Positions 46,726 through 56,800 of a DNA stretch of 64,000 nt are shown in pieces; the stretch's first letter is position 1, and every line of letters begins with the position of its first letter. The translations under genes and the position numbers were made by a program. Location: contig JAINUG010000049.1 in assembly GCA_029706075.1 (NCBI GenBank), forward strand, positions 3,245,418-3,309,417, written 5' to 3'. Under the pieces are notes generated by a model. The model was given only the letters and a program-made list of their open reading frames with translations. It made no database searches and was not told where the DNA came from. Source of the stretch: Aldrovandia affinis. Taxonomy: Eukaryota > Chordata > Actinopteri > Notacanthiformes > Halosauridae.

Positions 46726-48151
46726 ATGTCACCCAGTTTTGACCGGTCACCTTTGACCCTTAAGTAATCAATCAAACTATTTGACAGGTCCCACTAGGAA
46801 TTCTGGGTAATTAGTTCTGTAAAGTGATCCCCGGACACTACCTAGGATTGTTCTCTGCCTTTCCCATTGACGGTAAATTTAACACGGTAAAGCCACTGGT
46901 ACTCTGGTATCCTCAACCAAGCCACCCAGTCTAGGGCCAGTGCCCCAGTATCCCCACAACAGGCTTATACCACAGAAAGCAAGGATACTCAATCAAAGCT
47001 GCGGTCAGGCCACTGTTACTTTGGTATACCCACCCCATTGCTGGGGTGCCTAGCACAGCCTTCGCAACCATTAAACAACAGGAGTGTGTCAAACGAGGTC
47101 CCCCACAGCAAGCCCTCAAGCTCTAGCATTGCTTAAAAATTATAATAATTCATGTTCTCATTACACTACCTAGGATTTCTCTCTACTTCCGGGAACTTGA
47201 CGGGAACTCTAAATGCGCCAGTATGGACCGGTGGGTAATATGCAAATTGCCCCCTGACGTTACAAAGAATTTGACATCTGCGCAGTTGTAGGGGTGTATT
47301 GGTAGTGTTAAGATATTATGAACTTGTCTAATGCTAAGCTAGCTACAAAAGATTTCCTTGGACGGGGGTAAGAACGTTTTATTGAATGTTTTTTCAATAT
47401 AGCGAGTTGCTTCGGTAGGGGTAAACAAGCGCATAGGGTCATTTGTTTTGGAAAAACGTATGCAAGTGAACCATTTTTCAACTGTTATGAACAGGAAATT
47501 TGCACTTAGTGTTGATTAAGGGTGTATCCGTTGACTTCGGAGACACTGGTGGCATCACTTAGGCATTAGCTCCAACATTTGTGAAGTTTGTGACAGTTGG
47601 GTAGAACTTACGGTAGTATAGTTGCAAAGCATCATGGGCAATTGAGTGTTAGGCTTTTTGAAGTGTGAGTGTGAAGAGTTTCTATTTATTTATTTATAAC
47701 GGTTAAACTTAGGTATGTTTTGAATGATAAATTGTTATATTTTGAGAGTTTTTTAATATAACGAGGTTTAAACAGGGATGTATTTTGGACAAATTAGACA
47801 GACAAAACGGTTTATGAATCTGGAACTACGAGGAATTGTAATGTATTCATTAGGCTAATGTCCCATAGGCCTTTGCGAACTATAACATATTATTTATTAG
47901 CTAGCTATGTTCAAGCTGTAATACTTGTATAATTGTGGAATGCTGTTTGTATGAAAGTCTTTCTCTCCCCTGTTACAGAGGGTTATTGTATGTGATCCTT
48001 TGTGCAGTGTACCATGACGGTGTCCCCTTTGTGCGTTTATCACATTTCTATGTGCTTCTTGGCATGTCAATGTGTTGTTGTTAAAAATGCAGATTGTTGG
48101 TATGAGAGGCTGTTAAGTATGAGAGGCCTCACATAATTCTAGAGTCTATTG
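46726..48151. other. Unidentified insertion-like sequence
   Basis: This separates LINE endonuclease and LINE 3' sequence. It has two similar words, TTTTTTCAATATAGCGAGTTG (47390-47410) and TTTTTTAATATAACGAGGTTT (47750-47770), and a repeated CCTAGGATT(T/G) phrase (46842, 47168). No coding capacity seen. Confidence 0.4.
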
Positions 48152-48885
48152 TCAACATGTTGGTCCAGGCCCTGGTGATCTCACGTCTGGACTACTGCAA
48201 TTCCTTGCTGGCAGGCCACTGCAACTAGTCCAGAACGCTGCCGCTTGTCTGGTGTTCAACCAGCCAAAGTTCACCCACGTCACCCCTCTACTCTCCTCTC
48301 CGCACTGGCTCCCCATCGCAGCATGCATCAGATTCAAATCACTGGTGCTTGCTTTTCAAGCGGCTAGAGGTACTGCTCCCCCATACCTCCAGTCACTCAT
48401 CACTCCCTACACCCCAGCCAGACCCCTCCGCTCCGCCTCCTCTGGCAAACTAACTGCCCCATCACTCCGGGCACCTGGCAGCCGCTCCTCACGGTCTTGC
48501 CTCTTCTCTGTCCTGACCCCTCGCTGGTGGAACGACCTTCCGCAATCAGTCAGGACTGCGGAATCACTTCCAATTTTCCGCAAGAGACTCAAAACCCACC
48601 TTTTCAGACTCCACTACCACTGAACTCTGTCCATCTAGCTAATTACCATCACCACTGCCTATGTGTTCAACACTGTATACCCCTCCTTACTCCATCTAAA
48701 TAAAATAAAAAATATATTTAAAAAAAAGTGTTACAAGTATGGTAGGCAGATGCCTGCAACGATGTCTATCGCTGTATTACTGCACTGATCTCTTGTGCTA
48801 ACTATGATTGTTCCTACCATGTATTTATGCACATCTTGTAAGTCGCTCTGGATAAGAGTGTCCAGATGTAAAAATGTAAATGTAT
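48152..48885 (+). mobile_element. L2-like LINE 3' end
   Basis: A frame at 48252-48623 encodes the ORF2 C-terminus: FNQPKFTHVTPLLSSPHWLP, APPYLQSLITPYTPARPLRS, SRSSRSCLFSVLTPRWWNDL and ESLPIFRKRLKTHLF. Upstream, another frame has ALVISRLDYCNSLLAG, so one frameshift lies near 48215-48230. The 3' end TAAGTCGCTCTGGATAAGAG (48839-48858) and an ATGTAAAAATGTAAATGTAT tail follow. It is the sense counterpart of 24195-24640. The catalytic domains are absent through 5' truncation. Confidence 0.85.
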
Positions 48886-49423
48886 TGTGACATCATGAGA
48901 GGTTTTACCAGGGCAGGTCGGTGTGGGGCAGTGCAACAACACTAAAAAACAGGCAAAACGCAGACGGTTCAAACATAAAGTCCAGATTTATTTATCCGCA
49001 GGGTATGAATGGGTACTTTTCCTCCAAACCACAATCCAAAATCCAACTTAAATATTCCAACAGGAAAAAGGGTTCATCCAGAACTCAAAACATTCAAAAA
49101 GGTCTCAACCTAAAATGTCACTGTTCATCCTGCAAACAATCCTCTTCTATTAAACAGCTCTGAAATCAAAAGGTTACTTTCCTTGCTTTGTTTGTTCCTT
49201 CCAGCTCCTTCCAGCCATGTGCTCGGCTCCCCACTCTCCCTCCTTTGTCCTGCGTGTGGGCTTTTTATACTGGCCTTGATTAGGTGGCCCAAGCACCTAC
49301 ACCTGGAGTCGTGTTGCATTGTGGGGCTTGTAGTGTGTACAACGGCGGCCATTTTGTGAAGTGGCCGCCGATCAGCAGGGGAATGCAGCACTCCTCCACC
49401 ACACGTCCCCCTGTGATGCCACA
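48886..49423 (-). mobile_element. Solo LTR with 4-bp target duplication
   Basis: The 538-bp block has inverted ends TGTGACATCA / TGATGCCACA and is flanked by GTAT on both sides (48882-48885, 49424-49427). On the minus strand it holds a TATA box (AGTATAAAAAG, complement near 49264-49274) and downstream an AATAAA signal (complement near 48987-48993), the expected LTR order. No internal region or second LTR is present, so it is best read as a solo LTR. A DNA transposon with short inverted ends is the alternative. Confidence 0.7.
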
Positions 49424-49433
49424 GTATGTTAAA

Positions 49434-50420
49434 ATTATCTATTGATTCAGGAATTATTCCTAAAGATTAAAAAGCAGCACGTTACTTCTCTTCACAAAGG
49501 TGGGAATGCTCGTGATCTTAATAATTATAGGCCAATCTCTAAGCTTTTCTGTCTTCAATTTTTTTTGGAATCCTTCATTAATTGCCGGTTGCAAACATTT
49601 TTGGCTAGGGAAAATACGTTACTTACTGTACAGTATGGTTTTAGATCACAGTACCATCACCACAGCTTCACTTGTTGTGAATAATGTTGCTTGTGCTCTT
49701 GAGAAAAAGCAGTATTGTGCTGTTCTTGTTATAGATTTATCCAAGGCTTTTGATACGGTTTACCACTATTTACTCCAACGCAGATTGTTTTAAATTGGTC
49801 TTGGCCAGTATACAATGTACCTGGTTCAGGAATGATCTCACTGACAGAATCTAATGTGTTGGAGCATACGGTGTTCAGTCAGGATTGTTCATGAAGTGAT
49901 TGAAATCATGAATGGAGTCCCACAAGGATCCATACTTCGGCCTGTTTTCTTCACATTATATATCAATGAGATTGGCAAATTAATTGAAAATTGTAAGATA
50001 CACTTTTATGCTGATGATACAGTGATTTATTCTTGTGCCTCCTCTATGATTTTAGCAATGGAAAACTTACAGAATAATTTTTATTTGGTGCAGAAGTCCT
50101 TACATGACCTCAAGCTAGTGCTTAATGTGGAGAAGACTAAATATATGTTATCCTTTAAGTCCCCTAAGGACTTTGACTATAACATTTGTACCCGGAAAGG
50201 AGCCCTAATTAAACGTGTGTCCTCATATAAATATCTGGTTATCTCGATCGATGACTTTCTTTCAGAACACATGTAGAAGAGCTTACAAAAAACCCCTCAG
50301 AATTAGACTTGGCTTTCTTTAAAATTGAAAAAAGGCAACGTTCCTTGATTATAGTGACATAATTTATATGAATTCCTCTGCCATGACTCTGAAACCTCTG
50401 GATTCTGTCTACCATACCGT
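49434..50420 (+). pseudogene. CR1/L2-group LINE reverse transcriptase fragment
   Basis: Consecutive frames encode RT blocks in order: VTSLHKGGNARDLNNYRPIS, then CAVLVIDLSKAFDTVYHYLL (first catalytic Asp), NGVPQGSILRPVFFTLYINE, and the catalytic box FYADDTVIYS at 50004-50030. Next come LKLVLNVEKTKYMLSF and SYKYLVISIDD, and then a decayed thumb region. At least three frameshifts and stops break it. In a full element it copies LINE RNA at the nicked target. It begins right beside the solo LTR, and its upstream endonuclease could be the piece at 46470-46725. Confidence 0.85.
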
Positions 50421-50463
50421 ACTGGTGACCACTTCTGCATGTGATGTCAGCAGGGTCGGTCAA

Positions 50464-50649
50464 GTGACATTTGAGTGCCAAAGCCTTTACAACAAATGGG
50501 ACAATGCTACAGCTGGACACTGGACAAGACTGAGTTTCCGTCTTGCAATCAAATCAATTCTACTAGGGGGGATGGAAGCTCTGTCTTGTCCAGTGTCCAG
50601 TTGTAGCATTGTCCCATTTGTTGTAAAGGCTTTGGCACTCAAAGGTCAC
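50464..50649. repeat. 79-bp near-perfect inverted repeat
   Basis: Arms 50464-50542 and 50571-50649 are complementary at 74 of 79 positions, by my hand alignment, around a 28-bp spacer. The core (AAAGCCTTTACAACAAATGG) is uninterrupted in both arms. RNA from either strand would form one long hairpin. It may be a foldback element or an inverted duplication. Confidence 0.9.
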
Positions 50650-51924
50650 CACCCCCCACACACAACTTTTGAGATTCTCTTCATCTGCTGCATTCATCAC
50701 ATCCAACCCATTTCAAGTGCTATACCTCATCACTAGAATGCTACAAAATCACAACAGAGGGGCAGTCCAGGGGTCAATCAGGTATAATATTTTGGTGAGG
50801 CTGATTGTCTGAACCATTTAAGCAAAAATTTAAAGAAATGTCCATGATTTTCCCCTCACTTAAAATGAAATTAAATTAAAGTACCGGTGTGATGTGCAAC
50901 ATAATTAATACATTGAATGTAATAAATGAGGACAAAAACCATTTGTTCACAAATGGTAGTTAAAGAATGGTAATGGCTAACGTTAGCAGTGAAAGCTCTG
51001 TTAACATGACTGTTCTGACTAACACACCCAAGGGTTTTTTATTTTTATTCCAAGAGTGAAATATTTTTTGTTTTAGTTATCATAAACACACACAGGATAT
51101 GGCTTTGGAATGGTCTCTGAGCTAGGATACTAGCTCAAAGACAAAGCAAATGTTAATGAGCCAAACTGGTATTGTCTAAAAAAACGGTTAAAAATGCATG
51201 TTTTAACAACCTTATTTAATCAAGAGATGGTTGGAACAAAATCAAGCATACTCCAGGCCTGAAGTTGAGAACCACTGCTGCGTAGCATGTATACCACACC
51301 GTATAAAGGAAGTCAAAATTACATTGTAGTGTAACCGCCTCAATGGTAGCGCTCTGATTGGTACTGGGGTGTCCTGCCTCTCACACGTAACTGAGATTCC
51401 ATTGGGCAAAGCCCTGGGCTTTGAAGAGCCACGGGAATCCTTCCACCGAATCTCAAGTGTTTGATTTGAAGTCCTTTATTGAAGCTCAAGAGTTGAATTG
51501 CCGGAGAACACAAGCTGCAAATAAATTGCTTATTTGAAAAGGTTCTCCCGTGAACACAGAACCATTCAATTTCCGTTGAGGAAAGCCATGAGTCTTTGTC
51601 CCCTGCTTTAAAAGTCTCAACAAGAGCCTCTCTCAAGCTTGCCAAGACAATGAAAAAAATCCACCCAGGTGTCTCCCAGTGACCGCACAGTTAAGGCCAA
51701 ACAGGTTCCTACTGGCTGGAATAATCAATTTTCTTCCAGCTTTGCAGACAGGGCTATTTTGAAAGCGGTACGATACGGTTTTTAAAAGGAAGGACCCGAG
51801 GAAACTCATCCACGTCAGTGATGGATGATCTGGAGATCCTCCTCTTGGACTGTTTGTTTGAGCCCGTCAGCTTCAGCGGCCATTTCTCTAGGGAGAAGAC
51901 TGAACCAGCACCCTGCTGCTTAGT
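50650..51924. other. Intergenic, nothing recognised
   Basis: CATACTCCAGGCCTGAAGTTGAGAACC (51247-51273) resembles ends of a common dispersed fish repeat. The 101-codon minus-strand frame (51340-51645) has no family motif. Confidence 0.4.
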
Positions 51925-52170
51925 CAGTGATGGACGAAGTACACAAACCCTTTACTTAAGTTAAAGTACAGATACCCTGATAAAATATTACTCCAGTAAA
52001 AGTAAAAAGTCCTACATTTAACCCCATTTGCCTTTGAAATGTAGGGGAGTGAAAGTAAAAATAAAAGTAAAAATGGAAATACTTAAGTAAGCACAGATAC
52101 TTGAAAAATGTACTTAAGTACAGTCATAAGTAAAAGTAAAGTAAATGTACTTTGTTAGTGTCCACAACTG
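51925..52170. mobile_element. hAT-like MITE
   Basis: The left end CAGTGATGGACGAAGTAC and the complement of the right end CAGTTGTGGACACTAACAAAGTAC form an imperfect hAT-style inverted repeat. The interior is made of AAGTA / TACTT words (TACTTAAGT, AAAGTAAAAAGT). No transposase is encoded and no 8-bp duplication was found. Confidence 0.5.
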
Positions 52171-52214
52171 GTCACAATGCGGTAAATCAAGGACACGTTT
52201 TGCCAAATGTTGTT

Positions 52215-52800
52215 TTCCACTTTCCAAGGTTAGGGGGTTCTCAAACTTGGTCCTGGGCCCCCCCTGTTTGCTGGTTTGCATTCCAACCATAATTGCAAAC
52301 TCCTTTGCAAAAGAGCTGTTAATTGTACTTAATTGGACACTTTTAATGTCTACTTAAGGGTGATTTACCCTCATAAGGCCACATTATGTCAGAAATGGCT
52401 ATCTATGCCATGGAGAATAATTGTACCATATTCACATTCCAAGACTTTTAGTCAGATTAATGCTTTCATAATGTGCTATATGGCAAATGATAACTTAGGT
52501 TACATTTTTTAATTGATTGAATTTATAGACTGGCAGGTGAAATCAGTGGGGGCTTAATTGCTGAAAGTGTGGACAGCTGGTCACCGAAGTTAAACCATTT
52601 GTGGAAAATGTAGAGTTCAAAGACGGGCGAGCCAAACCTGCATCATTAAATATGTTTAAGGAAGAAATTATGGAACACATGTTCCTCATAAAATTAATGA
52701 TATTTATCAGCATTGGAGCACATATGCCTCACTAATGATGAACAGCACGTAATAAATGATGCATTTCTGAAGCTGTCTATTTTTATGCATTTCAGGATTC
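52215..52800 (+). repeat. Unclassified dispersed repeat, copy 2
   Basis: It starts with GGTTCTCAAACTTGGTCCTGGGCCCCCC, then TGCTGGTTTGCATTCCAACCATAATTG, and continues with the blocks shared with 34150-34700. The opening phrase belongs to a repeat widespread in fish. Its class is unknown to me. Confidence 0.6.
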
Positions 52801-53800
52801 ACACAAAGACACCTCTATTTTAAACATGGATCTCTTATATCTTTATCCACGTTTGAGGTTGGCAATGCAACACAAATAAATACATAAATAATTGTTTCGT
52901 GTTTGGTCTTTTCTCTTGTTTCTTTCATACGTTAATTACTCTGAAATATATAAGAGCAATTGTAACACACATCCTCCATTTACCAATTGCCCTGCCACTG
53001 TCCCTGATCAATACGACTTCCACGTTACAGTTTCTGTGTCTAATTATATCCTTTTACAACACCCTTTCTTACCAAACATAGATTTCTAGCGGACATGCAT
53101 TGGCCAGATTTCACGCAGCGCTGAATAACTGTTTCGCAAAGGATACAAGTTGAAAAGTTTTTCAGCATTGCGCAATGTCATGGTCTATAATGCCCTTGAT
53201 CAGGATTGGTGTTTGGATCGGTGATTGATGTTATCACTTATCAACATCGCGGATACACCGCCGGCAGTGCAAAACAAGCGCACCCGTTCACAAACCTACA
53301 ATTGAAGCTGGGAATAGCTCCTACTTACGGCCATATCATATTACGTGTGTTAAAGAAGTAATGAATTCCAGGCGTTTTTATATAGAAACACTCCTCTTTC
53401 TGCTCCGTATCATATAATTTGTGTTTGGCAGTCAACGATTTGAAGGTGTCCTTGTGTAATAGTTTGCAGGAGGGATTTCCCCATATTCTAATTAAAGCTA
53501 AAGGCTATTCTCCCATGGACAGAATGGACTAGCATATTTCTGGGGGCATTTAAACCTCAAGCTGCTTGCTGTAGTGACCTTACCAGTTTTTGGTCTGCTT
53601 CAATGTTATGGAAAAGGGGGTAAAAAACACAAAATATATGGAATAGTTTCCAATGTATTTGTTAGTGGATTTGTTTTTAAATGGGTCCAGATTACCATAT
53701 TAGCATTGTGTTTCTTGCTTAGCTGCAGTTCAATTTAAAACCAATCCAATACTTCTTCTCAAGAATAAGACGTGAATACAACAGTGGAACAGGACAGACT
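52801..53800. other. Intergenic, nothing recognised
   Basis: No coding or repeat signature. It lies beyond the most distant poly(A) signal considered for spock2. Confidence 0.4.
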
Positions 53801-56800
53801 CAAATTTATTCAGACAAACATAGTGGAACTGGTACACTGAAATCAGAAATTCAGCCAAAAACATCAACATTCCATTTTAAGTCCAGAAGGAAAAAACATT
53901 CAGAACTCACTACACTTTATATGTGAAGAGCTACAGGCCTATAACTACATTTAAGACTATCGATTTATACACCTCTTTAATGCAAATAAACACAGCCACG
54001 GCGCCTTTACATGGAATTATATTACATTGTTTTCCGTTTTTCTTTACAAAGTAAAAAATATAGAATTAACAAAGACTTCTGCAAATATGGCCATTGTTAT
54101 GTTATCGGTGTGTGGTATGTAAAGACCTTTTTAATAATATTGAGGTTAAAAACGGGAACCAAGCTGAGTTATTGCGATTTGTACATATGCAGGTCGGGCA
54201 GATGCAGGTCGGGCAGGTAAACAGTGCAGAGACATGGAGGTGTTTGCGGCACTGAAACACAAGAGGGACAGACTGCCAAAGATCGAGAGACAGACACACA
54301 GCTGAATTTATGCACATCTCTTACAATAAATCTGTGGGAGTTGGGAAGCCTGAAAAACAAAGATAAAAACAAACACAGATAATGACAGAATGAACTGCTG
54401 CAGGAAAGGAGATTTTGCACGGCTGTCTTGAATTTTTTTTTAGTATTTTTTTTTTAAGGACAGCCAGCTAAAGTTGAACATTTCCATTTGTCATGAACAT
54501 GCAGTGTGTGTGTTCGTGTGACAGTGAATGTATGCTTCTCTGTATTTGGCTCAGTTAACTTGCGTCAAGATGGCCCAGGTTCCAGCGACTCAATGACTCA
54601 AAGCTACTCTGAGCTGCAACAGAAGTGACGTCCACACTACGCGTTACAATGGGACATCGCAACAGAAAAGGCGCTCCGCCAACATACAATGAGTGTGTCT
54701 GGGTTGTGAGACGTATGGCTTCTTTTAAAGTCCAGCCCTCCTCTCCGTGTGCTCTCAGGACAGAGTTCATACTGGGTACTAGGAGGGACAATTTCAGGGC
54801 TGCAGTGTTTCAACTTAATGGTGTTCATTTATCAGTTTTTGTTTTTATTGCCACCCAGATAATGCACAGACCTACCCACCCACATATATACACACACAAT
54901 GCTACAATGTCAAGTTAACATCCACTGTTGTCCTCCACTATACTATCCACATAGTATAGAGTATAGGGCTAAACAGCTTACAGCACAACTACGGGGCAAC
55001 ACAAATACATTCCATCTAGTCCCTGAATGGCTGGTTTGTTTTAGTTAGTTCCATTTTTGAATCAAGCAACGCTGAAGGTTGTGAGATCGGATTCATGCCT
55101 GTACGCGAGGCTCTTTAAATTAAGGCCTACATTTCCATTCCAACCGCCACTATCGCAGCAACCATCTTTCTGCAGAAGTACCCGTCATCGTATCATTAGT
55201 TTAAACCCTCCACCGCAGATAGTCAGCCCAGCAAAAGTCAACCTCAATCCCTCCCACCAGTTCACCAAAAAAACAAAATCCAACTCACTGGGAGAGCTTG
55301 CGAAACAGAAACAGAAACGGGACTGCCACACTGCAGGGGATTTCCAGTGAGATGGTCACCGTCCTCTGAGACGAGAATGTGATGCCTGTCTGCAGGGGGA
55401 AATATCCCACAATTCCCTGCGGTCTTTATGGTGGCGGTACTGCTCGTCTCCCTCAGCGGAGGGCAGTGGACGGAGCAGGGGTCCGTGGCCCTCGCTGATG
55501 TTCTGGTACCCCGGGAGAAAATCCATTAATCGCTCGCTCCAGAGGGATATGAACACGTCGATGCTGGAGGGTCTGATTACCTGCACATCTGCTCTTCTGG
55601 AGGAAATGGCAGGTGAGATGGGGAGGGTTTTTTATCATGACGTCCTACGCTCTTAGCGAGGAGGAGTGGGGGATACAGAGCTGATGGTGATGAGTTTCAC
55701 CACTTTCTCTCTCATTCTTACAGCAGATTGACGGTCATCGGGGGAGCGTCGGCAAAGGCCTATTTCTAAAGTACCTACTCAGCGGGTAATGGCCGGACTT
55801 TACCCATCACACCCCTCTCACTGCTGGCAGAGCGTCTGAGACAAATGGAAAGAGCTAGCCCAAGGGAATGGATCGCGCTTTCCTCAAGTCCACAGAAATA
55901 ACAGAAGGACAGTAAAACTGCAGAATGCTGCCAAAGACCAAACTTGTTCATTTCCTGAAATGGAACACTCGGACCTGCGTTGCGTGTGTGTCTCAAGTGT
56001 GCACTCAGACCAGGTGTGTGCACAAGCATGCATACAGAGCGCAGGACCATGCACACAGGCAAGACGTGGTCTACAGCAGGATCACTTCTTCAGGAAAAAG
56101 CTTAGTGAAAAAGCACAATCACTTTTTCAGAGCTGCCTTTTACTGTAGCTGTTAATTAAAACCGCTCCATTTCGGGTTCCAAGGTGAACTGCTGAATTGA
56201 GCCAAGTGTCAGCGCTGTTTCTCCCCCTTTGCTAAATTAAAGAGCATTCCGTAATTACTGTGCACAGCAAACAACAAATATTGATCACCCCTAGCCAAGT
56301 CATTTCCAGAATTAGGGCCGCTATAAACATTAATCACGATTTGCTTCCACTCGTGCATGAGCGCACTGCGGTGAGAGCTGGTACGGCCCAGGGGCCACGA
56401 CTGCTGTGATGGATCCCCACGCTCCTCTTTTTGTCGGCGAGACAGAGGCTCAGAGAGTGAGGGCGTGCCTGCTGGAGGGGCAAGGCCTCTGGCTACACGG
56501 GCATGGGCAAAAACGTCATATTTATGACTCGGAAATCACACGTGGACACCGATATTCAACACAGCACACCTTAATATTAAGAATGGATTAAAATTGAAAA
56601 GCAGAAACACAAATAAATAATTTGGGGGACTATACTAGGTTTTCGGTTCTAAGTCTATTTTGAGAGTGTGTGTAATGTGTGGTTGTGAGGGGGTTGACTA
56701 TGTAAAGTGCACGCTAAATCAATGCGTTACTATGGCACAAACTGCAACAAAAAACACAGGAAATGGGAAAACTCTTAAAAGCACTTAACCACTGATATGT

